Below, in pieces: positions 6,476 to 15,569 of a stretch of DNA of 43,540 nucleotides. A program made the position numbers and the translations under genes. The notes beneath the pieces are model-generated. The model saw only the letters and a list, made by a program, of their open reading frames with translations, was not told the DNA's origin and did not search any database. Source of the stretch: SMWC01 sp045561055 (GTDB taxonomy: Bacteria; Pseudomonadota; Gammaproteobacteria; Steroidobacterales; Rariloculaceae); the NCBI GenBank assembly GCA_045561055.1, contig JBJKYL010000005.1, positions 1 through 43,540 on the forward strand. The letters run 5' to 3'. Every line of letters begins with the position of its first letter. Position 1 is the stretch's first letter.

Positions 6476-7525
6476 ATGATTTTTTTTCCGAAATATAGCC
6501 GGATGATGCTTTTATCGTTTTCACTAACTGCTTCTTCGTTGGTGTTCGCTCACCATGGCAATTTAAGAAATAGTGCTCTGTACGACGCGGATAATTTTAT
6601 TGAGCTAGAAGGCGAGATTACCGAAGTTCTATGGCGAAATCCTCACGCTCGCGCCCGAATGCTTGTCGTGGGTGATGATGGTGAGGAAACGGTTTGGGAA
6701 ATTGAGACCCAACCTGGCCCAGTGGAATTCGGGCGCATGGGTATTGTTGAAGAAGATCTGTATGGACGTGTCAGAGTGGCTGGTTATCGATCAAGACGAA
6801 ATCCGGATTCGCTCGGCGTTGTAAACTTACTAATGCCCAGCGGGCGTGAGTACACTGCGAACAACGTAGACCCGATGTGGTCAGATACGGGGGAAAAAAT
6901 TGTTTTGCAGGTACCTGATCCCATAAGAGAAGCTGAAGAGAGGTTATCCGCGGATGGTATCTTTCGGATGTGGAGCACACGGATCGGACCTCGCCCCAGG
7001 CTCGAAACCTACGTGCATTTATTGACAGAGAGAGGGCGTGAACTCGCCGCCGAATATGATAATCCCATAGATAACCCAGAGCTTGCATGCGAGTCAGGCG
7101 TAGCTGCGACTATGTTCGATCCCAATCCAATGCTGTTTGTTGACGACGGCGATCGGATGACATTGATTCTCGAGGAATACGATATAACCCGCACGATCCA
7201 TCTCAGTGAAAATGCGGAGCCTGAGTCGCAGGAAGGCACACAGTTCGGTTTCTCAGTTGGTCACTGGGAAGACAATACGCTTGTTGTCACAACGACGCAT
7301 TTAGACTGGCCATATCTCGATCCTTACGGTACGCCGCAGTCAGACCAGATTGAGTATGTAGAGCGTTTCGAACTATCGGACGATTTTACGATGATGAACT
7401 ATTCGTTAACGGCTATAGATCCGATTATGTACACAGTGCCAATTACTTTGGAGACTAGGCGGGAATGGGCGCCAGGGATAGAGATTCCGCCGTTTAATTG
7501 TGTTGGTGACGATTGGCAAGGTTAA
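6476..7525 (+). CDS. Exported DUF6152-type protein, paralogue 1
   Basis: The 349-residue protein begins with a signal peptide (hydrophobic core about 10-24, predicted cleavage after VFA at residue 25) leaving a mature His-His start. The N-terminal 110 residues match the DUF6152 pattern: IELEGEITEVLWRNPH at 42-57. The C-terminal half has the motif WEDNTLVVTTT and a VERFELSDD segment found in its paralogue at 30441-31496. It is probably periplasmic; its function is unknown. The start has a GGAGA site upstream. It lies between the ssrA promoter and smpB, interrupting the ribosome-rescue pair. Confidence 0.75.
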   Translation: MIFFPKYSRMMLLSFSLTASSLVFAHHGNLRNSALYDADNFIELEGEITEVLWRNPHARARMLVVGDDGEETVWEIETQPGPVEFGRMGIVEEDLYGRVRVAGYRSRRNPDSLGVVNLLMPSGREYTANNVDPMWSDTGEKIVLQVPDPIREAEERLSADGIFRMWSTRIGPRPRLETYVHLLTERGRELAAEYDNPIDNPELACESGVAATMFDPNPMLFVDDGDRMTLILEEYDITRTIHLSENAEPESQEGTQFGFSVGHWEDNTLVVTTTHLDWPYLDPYGTPQSDQIEYVERFELSDDFTMMNYSLTAIDPIMYTVPITLETRREWAPGIEIPPFNCVGDDWQG

Positions 7526-7552
7526 GCTGACCAATGTACAGGGGTTGGTTCT

Positions 7553-8032
7553 CTACCGATTTACCGCCTTCATCGTTCGCGCCTTGTCTCTTTTCCAGTC
7601 GCGGTCTTTTTCGGTTGCCCGCTTGTCGAACTGCTTCTTACCTTTGGCGAGTCCCACCGCCAGTTTCGTTCGGCCACGCGCCCAATAGAGCTCTAGTGGT
7701 ACCAGCGTATAACCCTTGCGATCGACCAGCCCGGTGAGTCGATCGATTTCTTTACGGTTGAATAATAATTTCCGTGTTCTAGTCGGGTCTGCTTTGACGT
7801 GGCTTGACACGGAATTTAGCGGTGTAATGTTGGTGCCAAGTAGCCAGATTTCCCCGTCACGCACGATGACATAGCTTTCAGTGAGTTGTGCCTTTCCTGC
7901 TCTGAGGCTCTTTACCTCCCAACCCTCGAGTGCGAGCCCAGCCTCGAATTGTTCCTCGATGAAATAGTTGAAACGCGCTTTCTTGTTGATCGCGATTGAG
8001 GACGGAGATTGTTTTCCGGATTTTCTGGCCAT
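7553..8032 (-). CDS. smpB: SsrA-binding protein SmpB
   Basis: SmpB binds the tRNA-like domain of tmRNA and brings it to stalled ribosomes. The 159 residues match the family length. Recognisable segments are INKKARFNYFIEE near the start, GLALEGWEVKSLR, the central LYWARGRTKLAVGLAKGKK, and a basic C-terminal tail (RDWKRDKARTMKAVNR) that enters the empty mRNA channel. The ATG at 8032 begins MARKSG, typical of the family. It is divergent from the transporter gene at 8103 and convergent with the DUF6152 gene, 27 bases apart, with no convincing terminator between them. Confidence 0.97.
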   Translation of the reverse strand: MARKSGKQSPSSIAINKKARFNYFIEEQFEAGLALEGWEVKSLRAGKAQLTESYVIVRDGEIWLLGTNITPLNSVSSHVKADPTRTRKLLFNRKEIDRLTGLVDRKGYTLVPLELYWARGRTKLAVGLAKGKKQFDKRATEKDRDWKRDKARTMKAVNR

Positions 8033-8102
8033 GGTGACGTAATGATCCTAGAATCCGGCACAAATAACACCCATTAGAAAATATCTCTAAGGAGAATCAA
8101 CG

Positions 8103-9476
8103 TTGGTTGACCTCGCCGCTGAGAAACGGACCTCCCTACACGGTCACTGGTCGTCGCGCTTTGCCTTTATATTAGCTGTTGCTGGGTCAGCGGTTGGTTT
8201 GGGAAATATCTGGAAATTTCCCTATATCGCTGGCGTTAACGGTGGCGGTGCGTTCGTGTTGGTTTACTTGCTCTGCGTATTCATTATTGGTCTTCCGATC
8301 ATGATGGCGGAGATACTCATGGGTCGCCGCGGTAGGCGCAATCCGATCGCTACCATGCGACTTCTTGGTGAGGAGGAGGGCGGGAGCCGCCGCTGGGCGA
8401 TCGTGGGAGCTGTTGGTGTTATTGCCGGTTTTCTGATTCTTTCGTATTACAGTGTTATTGCGGGATGGGCTATAGCTTATATTTTCCAAGGTATTTCAGG
8501 TGCATTCACTTCCATCGATACCGAGGGTGTTGGCGCGATTTTCTCCAGTATTTCTGGTAGTTGGGCTCTTACCGGATTCTGGCACACCTTGTTCATGGTG
8601 ATGACCACGGTGGTTGTATCAAAAGGTGTCGAGCAGGGCCTGGAACGTGCTGTTCGCGTGCTGATGCCAGCACTACTCACGTTGTTATTAGTGTTGTTGT
8701 TCTACAGTGTGATTGCTGGAGATTTTGCGGCAGGTTTAAGGTTCATGTTCGAACCAAAGTTCGGTGACCTTACGCAGGCGGGAGTTTTATCTGCGCTGGG
8801 ACACGCATTTTTTACGCTTAGTGTCGGAATGGGGGCTGTTATGGCTTACGGGGCCTATTTGCCTTCAGAGACATCTATCGTACGTATTTCTATTGCCGTC
8901 GTGTCTGCGGATACGGTTATAGCGATCCTCGCCGGTCTCGTCATTTTTCCGATTGTTTTCGCGAATGGACTCGATCCGGCTGCGGGCCCAGGACTGATCT
9001 TTCAATCATTACCGTTAGCTTTTGGTCAGTTACCCGGTGGAATCATTATCGCGGGGCTTTTCTTTCTCCTCCTTACTTTCGCAGCGTGGACCTCGGCGAT
9101 TAGTCTTATGGAGCCCGCTGTTGCGTGGCTAATTGAAGTGCATAAATTAAGCCGTGGGAAAGCCGCAGTTTTTGTGGGCGGTACGATTTGGCTGTTAGGT
9201 TTCCTTAGTGTTTTTTCGTTTGGTTTGCTTGAGGACTTCCAGCCATTTGGTCGAACGCTGTTCGATAATTTAGATTTTCTTACGAGCAATATCATGCTCC
9301 CGCTTGGTGGACTCCTGATCGTCTTTTTTGCCGGGTGGGTCATGCGTAGTAATTCTAGTGCCGACGAACTTGATACGGAGGCTGGCATGAGCTATTTGGC
9401 ATGGCGTTTTGCTGCCAGGTACATAGCGCCGGTTGCTGTTGTGGTGATTTTTCTGAACGCGATCGGGCTTTTGTAA
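8103..9476 (+). CDS. Sodium-dependent transporter, NSS (SNF) family
   Basis: This inner-membrane symporter belongs to the neurotransmitter:sodium symporter family and probably moves an amino acid with Na+. The family signature GSAVGLGNIWKFPY is at residues 28-41, where the unwound first helix binds Na+ and substrate. A second landmark is the GGGAF at 47-51. The protein has about 11 hydrophobic helices in 457 residues, matching the short bacterial MhsT/TnaT type. It starts at TTG 8103 behind AAGGAGA. The substrate cannot be read from the sequence. Confidence 0.9.
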   Translation: MVDLAAEKRTSLHGHWSSRFAFILAVAGSAVGLGNIWKFPYIAGVNGGGAFVLVYLLCVFIIGLPIMMAEILMGRRGRRNPIATMRLLGEEEGGSRRWAIVGAVGVIAGFLILSYYSVIAGWAIAYIFQGISGAFTSIDTEGVGAIFSSISGSWALTGFWHTLFMVMTTVVVSKGVEQGLERAVRVLMPALLTLLLVLLFYSVIAGDFAAGLRFMFEPKFGDLTQAGVLSALGHAFFTLSVGMGAVMAYGAYLPSETSIVRISIAVVSADTVIAILAGLVIFPIVFANGLDPAAGPGLIFQSLPLAFGQLPGGIIIAGLFFLLLTFAAWTSAISLMEPAVAWLIEVHKLSRGKAAVFVGGTIWLLGFLSVFSFGLLEDFQPFGRTLFDNLDFLTSNIMLPLGGLLIVFFAGWVMRSNSSADELDTEAGMSYLAWRFAARYIAPVAVVVIFLNAIGLL

Positions 9477-9482
9477 AAATAG

Positions 9483-9914
9483 ATGCGCACGGTTAGGCGA
9501 AGCGCGCGAGTCAAGTACAGTACGGCTCAAATGTTTGATCTCGTTGATGATATCGAGAGTTATCCTAAATTTCTCCCGTGGTGCAAACGGGCATCTGTGG
9601 AATCGCGATCCAGCGAGTTCGTAGAAGCAACACTTGATATTGGATTAGGTGGTGTTAACAAACAGTTTTCGACACGTAATCATTTGATGCAACCCAAGCA
9701 GATCGGTATTGAGCTACTGAAGGGGCCATTCAAATCGCTGGAGGGGACGTGGACATTTGAGGAACATGAGAATGGAGGAACCGATGTTGCGCTTGTGCTG
9801 GAATTTGACGTTACGCATTCTCCATTGAACATGGTATTTGCATTGCTCTTCGAGGAGGTTGTCCGGTCACAGATAACAGCGTTTATTGACAGGGCGGAGG
9901 CACTATATGGCTGA
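9483..9914 (+). CDS. ratA: RatA/COQ10-type START domain protein
   Basis: The 143 residues form a single START-like (polyketide cyclase) fold. The family pattern is clear: RRSARVKYSTAQMFDLVDD at the start, YPKFLPWCKRA, LKGPFKSLEGTW in the middle, and FEEVVRSQITAFIDRAE in the last helix. In E. coli RatA is reported to act on ribosome subunit joining; eukaryotic and other bacterial relatives bind ubiquinone (COQ10). The ubiquinone role is at least as likely here. It overlaps rnfH by 8 bases, and the pair is a conserved unit next to smpB and bamE. Confidence 0.92.
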   Translation: MRTVRRSARVKYSTAQMFDLVDDIESYPKFLPWCKRASVESRSSEFVEATLDIGLGGVNKQFSTRNHLMQPKQIGIELLKGPFKSLEGTWTFEEHENGGTDVALVLEFDVTHSPLNMVFALLFEEVVRSQITAFIDRAEALYG

Positions 9915-10227
9915 GAAAGTTAGCTCTGTACAAGTCATCTATGCAACACCCGAGACCCAGCGGGTTGTGGAAATCCCCTTTTCAGACGGTTTGACGGCAC
10001 TTCAAGCGGTCGAACGTTCTAATCTTTTAAAAGAGTTTTCGGATGTATGCTTGAATCCTCTTGTTCTTGGTATGTTCGGAGAGCGTGTAGAGCCGCACCG
10101 AAAGCTTGCGCCGGGTGACCGTGTAGAAATCTGTAGACCGCTGCAACAAGATCCACGCAATATGCGCTCTAGTGTTGTGGCGCTCGGCGGTGTTATGGGG
10201 CGGACGAAGGATACACTCGTAGACTAA
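9907..10227 (+). CDS. rnfH: RnfH-family ubiquitin-fold protein
   Basis: A 106-residue protein of the RnfH (UPF0125) family, with a beta-grasp ubiquitin-like fold. Family features are VQVIYATPETQ at the start, the ALQAVERS helix, LGMFGERV, and LAPGDRVEICRPLQQDPR, which closes the fold. The ATG at 9907 is chosen because GGAGG precedes it and the frame overlaps the end of ratA by 8 bases. The family is linked by name to Rnf complexes but its molecular role is unclear. The stop abuts the stop of the convergent bamE gene. Confidence 0.92.
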   Translation: MAEKVSSVQVIYATPETQRVVEIPFSDGLTALQAVERSNLLKEFSDVCLNPLVLGMFGERVEPHRKLAPGDRVEICRPLQQDPRNMRSSVVALGGVMGRTKDTLVD

Positions 10228-10566
10228 TCAGGATGCCGGTTCGATTATTGCGTTCTTTTCCAAGTTGACGACTCGGTCACCTTGAAAATAGACAATAAAC
10301 CAACGTTGCTCGATATCCTGACTGCGCCCTTGCTGAAAATAATACGTGTAATCCCAACGGTCGGGGTGGAAGCTATCCTCAATCATTGGCGAGCCTAATA
10401 GAAATTCTACCTGGCTGCGCGTCATACCGATCTCTACCTGCTCGATAATGTCCTCTTCAAGTAGATTGCCTTGCTGAATATCGATCCGATAGATACAAGC
10501 ACTGAGCCACAGCGCTATTGTCAGGATGTTTAGTTTGTATATGGTTTTCAGGGTGGGATTATTCAC
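10228..10566 (-). CDS. bamE: Outer membrane protein assembly factor BamE
   Basis: BamE is a small outer-membrane lipoprotein of the Bam complex that inserts beta-barrel proteins. The 112 residues contain an N-terminal signal with lipobox LSAC (lipidated Cys24), the conserved YRIDIQQGN just after it, and GMTRSQVEFLLGSP at 47-60. The remaining YYFQQG and WFIVYFQGDRV segments complete the SmpA/OmlA fold. It is divergent from fur, with 71 bases between the starts, and convergent with rnfH. This neighbourhood is conserved in many gammaproteobacteria. Confidence 0.95.
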   Translation of the reverse strand: MNNPTLKTIYKLNILTIALWLSACIYRIDIQQGNLLEEDIIEQVEIGMTRSQVEFLLGSPMIEDSFHPDRWDYTYYFQQGRSQDIEQRWFIVYFQGDRVVNLEKNAIIEPAS

Positions 10567-10637
10567 GGTGGAGGATGCGAGTGAAGTAGGTAATAATGAG
10601 GGAACGTATCATACCTCACACGGGAGGGTATTAGGAC

Positions 10638-11036
10638 GTGGAACGCCAGGATCTTCGTAATGCAGGTTTAAAGATTACTTCGGCTAGGCTCAAGGTGCTG
10701 GAGATTCTTGAGACTGAGGCGGTCCACCATCTCAGTGCCGAGAACATTTATAAAAAATTATTGGCAACAGGTGAAGAACTGGGGCTCGCGACTGTTTATC
10801 GGGTATTGGGTCAGTTTGAACGCGCTGGCCTTGTTATCCGCCATAATTTTGAGAGTGGGACCGCCGTATTTGAATTGGCTGATGGGACTCATCACGATCA
10901 CATGGTTTGTTTGAAAACTGGAGATGTCATTGAGTTCTATGATGAACAGATCGAGAAGCTACAAGAAGAGATCGCCGATAAACACGGTTATCAGATCGAA
11001 GACCATAGCCTCGTCTTGTACGTTCGGCCTAAATAA
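10638..11036 (+). CDS. fur: Ferric uptake regulator Fur
   Basis: Fur is an iron-responsive dimeric repressor. The 132-residue protein has a winged-helix N-terminal domain (ATVYRVLGQFERAGLV is the recognition region) and a metal-binding C-terminal domain with HHDHMVC at 85-91. Of the CxxC pair known in E. coli Fur only Cys91 is present; Thr94 replaces the second, as in the Pseudomonas type. It starts at GTG 10638. The bamE-fur arrangement is a widely conserved divergent pair. A weak AT-rich stretch in the shared upstream region is not a convincing Fur box. Confidence 0.95.
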   Translation: MERQDLRNAGLKITSARLKVLEILETEAVHHLSAENIYKKLLATGEELGLATVYRVLGQFERAGLVIRHNFESGTAVFELADGTHHDHMVCLKTGDVIEFYDEQIEKLQEEIADKHGYQIEDHSLVLYVRPK

Positions 11037-11058
11037 AATTGGGGTTGATCGTAATCGT

Positions 11059-12732
11059 CTATTCGGTGGCGCGGGCTATCATTTCCTGGGCATGAGCTCG
11101 TGTTCGTTTAGTTATTTCGACGCCTCCGAGCATCCTAGATAGTTCTTCCACCCGGTCCGTTTGACTTAATGCACGAACATTCGTTCGAGAGGTTTTTCCG
11201 TCGGTTAGTTTGACGACACGGTAATGTTGGTGGCCTTGACTGGCAACTTGTGCGAGATGCGTTACGCAAAGTACTTGTCTTTTTGCGGCGATATCGGTTA
11301 GCCGCTTTCCCACAATTTCGGCTACACCGCCACCGATACCGGCGTCCACTTCGTCGAATACCATCGTAGGAACCGACGATGCGCCATTGCCTACAACTTC
11401 TATTGCAAGACTGATGCGAGAAAGTTCCCCGCCAGAAGCAACGCGCGACAGTGGGCCGAAATCTTGGCCTGGGTTCAAAGAGACTTGAAACTCGATTCTA
11501 TCTAGGCCCTTTGCGTCGGCGGCTTCAGGCTCTTTTCGTGTTAGCTTTGTACGGAAGCGTGCGTGTGGTAGCCCCAATTCGCGGAGTTGAGCTGAGACAA
11601 GTTCCGAAAATTCCTCGCAGCTTTTTGCGCGTGCGTGGGATAAATCTGAAGCGATAGAAAAATATTCGTCGGAAGCTAGCTTTGCGTTTTTCGTAAGTGT
11701 GTCGAGCGAATCACCCGTATCTTTTAATTGCTCAACAGAATGTTGAAGAGTTTTATGAACACTCGCTAAGTCCTGCTCTTCTACCCCATGCTTGCGAGCA
11801 AGCTCACGGATTCTATTAAGACGTGTTTCGATTAACTCTAGTCGCTCCGGATCGGGCTCGAGACAATCGCGATAACGTACGAGATCAGCAGTTGCCTCGC
11901 TGATCTGGATCCCAGCTTCGGTAATCAAGTCGGTTGGAGGATGAAGCGTGTTATCCAACGTTCCAAGGTCCTTTAGTTCTTTTGCGGCTTTAGATGCCAG
12001 CGCATACGCTGAGTAGGTCTCTGCTTCGTAAAGCTGGCTCAATACGGTGTTCAGTCCAGTTATTAGACGATCTATGTTTGCTAGTCTGATGCGTTCTGCA
12101 TTGAGGGGTTTGAGTTCATCCTTTTCAGGCGCGAGGGTCTCTAACTCAGCGAGCTGAAAACGCTGTAACTCAAGCTGAGCTTTACGATTCTCGCCTCCTA
12201 TGCGGTTAGCTTTGAGGTTGTGCTCAAAGGATTGCCACGTAGCGAACCGTTCAGAGACGGTAGCGGCAAGATCCTCAAGGCCACCGTGGAAATCTAAAAT
12301 CTGTCGTTGTGCATTTTGATGGACTAATGACTGGTGGCTGTGTTGTCCGTGAATATCGACGAGTAACTTTCCGAGAGCTCGGAGGTCCGATAACGGTACT
12401 GGGTGAGAGTTAATAAAGGCTCGCGAACGACCGTCCGCGCCAATCAAACGCCGAATAAAGCAGTTTTGATCTTCATCTAGACCGTGTTCACGCAGCCAAA
12501 TTGCTGCTGCTTCCCCGTTAGGTGTATCAAAAGAAACACTAATTTCTGCTCGCTCGGCATCTCCTCGCACCGTTGTGGTATCAGCTCGATTGCCCAACGC
12601 GAGCCCGAGTGCGTCGACGAGAATCGATTTTCCTGCGCCAGTTTCTCCTGTCATGACACTAAAACCGCTACTAAATTCTAGTTCAACCTCGTCGATGACG
12701 GCGTAGTTTTTGATTCGGATCAGATTTAGCAC
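11059..12732 (-). CDS. recN: DNA repair protein RecN
   Basis: RecN is an SMC-like ATPase that acts at double-strand breaks. The 557 residues match the family. The Walker A motif GETGAGKS is at 29-36, long coiled-coil arms occupy the middle, and the C-terminal lobe carries the LSGGE-like signature ASGGELSRISLA and Walker B MVFDEVDAGIGG, followed by VLCVTHLAQVA. It begins 3 bases after the nadK stop, so the two form an operon. No clear LexA box was seen upstream of nadK. Confidence 0.97.
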   Translation of the reverse strand: MLNLIRIKNYAVIDEVELEFSSGFSVMTGETGAGKSILVDALGLALGNRADTTTVRGDAERAEISVSFDTPNGEAAAIWLREHGLDEDQNCFIRRLIGADGRSRAFINSHPVPLSDLRALGKLLVDIHGQHSHQSLVHQNAQRQILDFHGGLEDLAATVSERFATWQSFEHNLKANRIGGENRKAQLELQRFQLAELETLAPEKDELKPLNAERIRLANIDRLITGLNTVLSQLYEAETYSAYALASKAAKELKDLGTLDNTLHPPTDLITEAGIQISEATADLVRYRDCLEPDPERLELIETRLNRIRELARKHGVEEQDLASVHKTLQHSVEQLKDTGDSLDTLTKNAKLASDEYFSIASDLSHARAKSCEEFSELVSAQLRELGLPHARFRTKLTRKEPEAADAKGLDRIEFQVSLNPGQDFGPLSRVASGGELSRISLAIEVVGNGASSVPTMVFDEVDAGIGGGVAEIVGKRLTDIAAKRQVLCVTHLAQVASQGHQHYRVVKLTDGKTSRTNVRALSQTDRVEELSRMLGGVEITKRTRAHAQEMIARATE

Positions 12733-12735
12733 CGA

Positions 12736-13641
12736 TCAGTCGCCGACCGGATCCGCCGATACACGATTAGTACGACCCCAGTTAAGCTTCGATCGCAGTT
12801 GCTCGTAGTAGTTGAGATCACACGGGTGTAGCAATTTAACAGTTTCTTTCGCGAGCTGAATTCTGAGGGTGTCTTTATTACCGAGTTCGCCGAATGCATC
12901 TCCATCACATGCTATTTGTGGCCGGTCATTGAGGCGCGAATCGACTTGAACTTCAATCTGGCTTGTGGCCTTGACGACGAGGGGACGATCGCTAAGTGTA
13001 TGCGGGCAGATAGGTACGATTACCAATGCATCGACGTTGGGTTGAATGATCGGCCCGCCACACGACAGTGCATATGCGGTTGATCCTGTCGCGGTCGCGA
13101 CAATTAGTCCGTCGCCGCCATGAGTATTAACATACTGGCCATCGACGAAAGTGGTGAAGTCCTGCATATGACCAGTTTGGCCGGTTTTTAGTACAACATC
13201 GTTCAGTGCAAGCATTTCCTCTGAGCTATCGTCAGTGCGGATTGTTTCCGCTTTGAGCATCAGCCGACTCTCTTCTTCGAAGTCGCCATCTAGGATGGAA
13301 TCGATAGTTTGTAGCATGAGTTCTGGTGATACATCGGCCAGAAATCCGAGCCGTCCGAGATTGATTCCCACAAGGGGGACGTTTTGTTTAGCAACTATTC
13401 GTGCGGTATGTAACATTGTGCCATCGCCGCCTATAGCGACCATAAGATCTACTGATGCTGATAGCTTGGCGGCAGACAGGGAAGGAACATCGCTAAGTTC
13501 GGCGGGAATGCCTGATTGTTTCAGGAAAAAGACATTTATGCCTAGGTTGCGCAGATGTTCTACCATAGCAGCTGCGGGCTCGGCGACTTTTGCATCAGCG
13601 AGATGTCCCCATAAGCCGATGTTTGTAAATTGTAGTGTCAT
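12736..13641 (-). CDS. nadK: NAD kinase
   Basis: NadK phosphorylates NAD to NADP in the cytoplasm. Starting at ATG 13641 (MTLQFTNIGL) gives 301 residues, close to the usual length; the longer frame to 13662 adds seven unlikely residues. Family motifs are GGDGTMLHTAR, NLGRLGFLAD and GSTAYALSCGGP. It is the first gene of a minus-strand unit with recN and is divergent from hrcA, with 165 bases between the starts. Confidence 0.97.
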   Translation of the reverse strand: MTLQFTNIGLWGHLADAKVAEPAAAMVEHLRNLGINVFFLKQSGIPAELSDVPSLSAAKLSASVDLMVAIGGDGTMLHTARIVAKQNVPLVGINLGRLGFLADVSPELMLQTIDSILDGDFEEESRLMLKAETIRTDDSSEEMLALNDVVLKTGQTGHMQDFTTFVDGQYVNTHGGDGLIVATATGSTAYALSCGGPIIQPNVDALVIVPICPHTLSDRPLVVKATSQIEVQVDSRLNDRPQIACDGDAFGELGNKDTLRIQLAKETVKLLHPCDLNYYEQLRSKLNWGRTNRVSADPVGD

Positions 13642-13732
13642 ACGGAACCGGTCCAAATACACAAATGCATTGTACTGAATATTACGGGTTAGCGACCTTA
13701 ATCAATACTATCAGCGAGCGAGCTTTCTTGTC

Positions 13733-13761
13733 TTGACAGTAGCGGGATACGGTTGCTAGCG
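13733..13761 (+). promoter_or_regulatory. Possible hrcA promoter
   Basis: A perfect TTGACA -35 hexamer at 13733-13738 lies 68 bases before the hrcA start. A poor -10 candidate, TAGCGT, follows after about 18 bases. No CIRCE inverted repeat is present nearby. The weak -10 makes this a tentative call. Confidence 0.3.
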
Positions 13762-13806
13762 TGTTCGCGCGTATAGTCAAAGCTAATTTAACACAGGCCG
13801 ACGAAC

Positions 13807-14859
13807 ATGCCGGATAGTAAACTGTCAGAAAGGCCGAGCGATCGTGCCCAGCGATTATTGAAGGTTCTCGTCGATCGCTATATCCGCGATGGACAGCCGG
13901 TTGGGTCGAAAACACTCTCCAAGGATTCCGGCCTCGACGTCAGTCCAGCGACCATTCGTAATGTTATGACTGATTTGGAAGAGATGGGTTTTGTGACTGC
14001 GCCACACACCTCTGCTGGGCGGGTTCCGACGATCAAGGGATACCGTTTTTTTGTCGATACGCTTGTCAAGCTAGATCCGCCAAAAGGCGAAGAGTTACAG
14101 ACGTTTCAAGACGCACTGCAGGATTCTGATCCACAGGCACTGGCACTGTCCGCGTCGAATCTGCTCTCTGCAGTCACAAGGCTAGCGGGTGTTGTTACTG
14201 TTCCCAGGCGGCCACATACGGCACTGCGTCAAATTGAGTTTTTGCCGCTATCAGACCGACGCGTGCTAGTCATTTTGGTACTCAATGATCGTGATGTTCA
14301 GAATAAGATAATTCACGTCAATCGTGACTACACTGAAGATGAGCTTCGCCAAGCCGGTAACTACCTGACTGAGCAGTTTGGCGGACGCGATCTGAAGCAG
14401 GCTAGAAAACAGTTGCTTACTGAATTACGCGAGACTAGAGCAAGTATGAACGCCTTGATGATTGACGCAATTGAGATGGCACATCAGGCGATTCCTGCTA
14501 ATGCTCCTGGGCCTGAATTTGTTGTCGCAGGTCGTACTAATCTCATGGGGGGGGTCGAAGGGATCGGAGACATGGAGAAGCTTAAGCGCTTATTCGAGGC
14601 CTTTGGTCGTCAACAGGAGATGCTACATTTGCTCGATCAGAGTTTGCATTCTCACGGTGTGCAGATCTTCATTGGTCAGGAGTCTGGTTACCAGCTATTG
14701 GACGAATGTAGTGTCATTACCGCTCCGTATACTACCGAGGATGAGACAATGGGGGTGCTCGGTGTGATTGGACCTACGCGGATGGCTTACGAGCGTGTAA
14801 TTCCGATCGTAGATGTTACAGCTAAGCTGTTAGCCGGAGCCTTGAAGTCTAAAAACTAG
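13807..14859 (+). CDS. hrcA: Heat-inducible transcription repressor HrcA
   Basis: HrcA represses chaperone genes by binding CIRCE operators and is kept active by GroEL. The 350-residue protein has the winged-helix N-terminus (VDRYIRDGQPVGSKTLSK, then SPATIRNVMTDLEEMGF and HTSAGRVPT), which is the hallmark of the family, and a C-terminal GAF-like part with VIGPTRMAYERVIP near the end. It heads the chaperone cluster and is divergent from nadK. Its last codons contain the -35 box of the grpE promoter. No CIRCE element was seen in this cluster, so its operator may lie at groESL elsewhere. Confidence 0.96.
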   Translation: MPDSKLSERPSDRAQRLLKVLVDRYIRDGQPVGSKTLSKDSGLDVSPATIRNVMTDLEEMGFVTAPHTSAGRVPTIKGYRFFVDTLVKLDPPKGEELQTFQDALQDSDPQALALSASNLLSAVTRLAGVVTVPRRPHTALRQIEFLPLSDRRVLVILVLNDRDVQNKIIHVNRDYTEDELRQAGNYLTEQFGGRDLKQARKQLLTELRETRASMNALMIDAIEMAHQAIPANAPGPEFVVAGRTNLMGGVEGIGDMEKLKRLFEAFGRQQEMLHLLDQSLHSHGVQIFIGQESGYQLLDECSVITAPYTTEDETMGVLGVIGPTRMAYERVIPIVDVTAKLLAGALKSKN

Positions 14860-14868
14860 GCCCCATAG
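14841..14868 (+). promoter_or_regulatory. Sigma-32 promoter for grpE
   Basis: CTTGAAG (14841-14847) and CCCCATAG (14861-14868) are separated by 13 bases, close to the sigma-32 consensus CTTGAA and CCCCAT. The -35 box overlaps the last codons of hrcA and the promoter lies about 75 bases upstream of the grpE start, so grpE can be induced by heat independently of hrcA. Confidence 0.75.
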
Positions 14869-14942
14869 TTAAACGCGACCTGTTTAACTGCGGGTTGGCT
14901 GATATTCTAGGTTTTAGAGCTAGCATTGAGAGGCATACCTGT

Positions 14943-15542
14943 ATGGCAAACGACTTCCAGGAGGAAGATGATCCGCTGGCCACACCCGATGGCGAGAAAC
15001 TAAAGAATAAGGATTTGGCTGATGCTGCAGATTCGCCCGACGCCGAAAAAGAGGGGGAGGAGCAGACACCACCACCCACGGAACTCGATGTAGCTCGGCA
15101 GGAGGCAAACGAGAATCTCGAACGCTATTTGCGTCTGGCTGCTGAGCTGGAGAATCTGCGTAAGCGTAGTGCTAGGGAACTAGAAAATGCGCGTAAATAT
15201 GGTTTGGAGCGTTTAGCGCAATCGCTATTACCCGTCAGAGATAGTCTTTCAGCGGGTGTGGCTAATGCTGAGAATGCTGACGTTGATGTATTACTCGAAG
15301 GCAAACGCGCGACTTTGCGCTTACTAGATGCTGCCCTTGAGCAGGTAGGGATTGTCGAACTAGACCCGGAAGGCGAGCCCTTTGATCCGGCTCGGCACGA
15401 GGCTATAACAATGCAGCCTTCGACTACTTCGGAGCCGAACACGGTCTTGACAGTAGTTCAGACTGGCTACGCTATTCATGATCGATTGCTTCGTCCCGCA
15501 CGTGTGATTGTGGCTCAGGAGGAGCCCGCTACAGAAAAATAA
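14943..15542 (+). CDS. grpE: Nucleotide exchange factor GrpE
   Basis: GrpE releases ADP from DnaK. The chosen ATG at 14943 gives 199 residues; the longer frame from 14895 adds a non-family N-terminus that overlaps the promoter leader. The protein starts with an acidic, disordered tail, followed by a long coiled-coil helix (LERYLRLAAELENLRKRSARE) and a C-terminal beta domain with FDPARHEAITMQPS and VLTVVQTGYAIHDRLLRPARV. It lies in the order hrcA-grpE-dnaK-dnaJ. Confidence 0.96.
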   Translation: MANDFQEEDDPLATPDGEKLKNKDLADAADSPDAEKEGEEQTPPPTELDVARQEANENLERYLRLAAELENLRKRSARELENARKYGLERLAQSLLPVRDSLSAGVANAENADVDVLLEGKRATLRLLDAALEQVGIVELDPEGEPFDPARHEAITMQPSTTSEPNTVLTVVQTGYAIHDRLLRPARVIVAQEEPATEK

Positions 15543-15569
15543 CAGAGGGGATCTGATCAGGCTGAGAGG

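Noticed and set aside
9483..10227. Type II toxin-antitoxin pair
   Set aside because: ratA and rnfH are sometimes listed as a toxin pair, but the conserved core location and COQ10-like START fold favour a housekeeping role.
10567..10637. Fur box between bamE and fur
   Set aside because: Only a short AATAATGA similarity is present, without the symmetric 19-base pattern.
11037..11058. Terminator between fur and recN
   Set aside because: The short convergent gap has no stem followed by a T-run.
13642..13806. LexA box upstream of nadK-recN
   Set aside because: No CTG-N10-CAG arrangement with an AT-rich centre was found.
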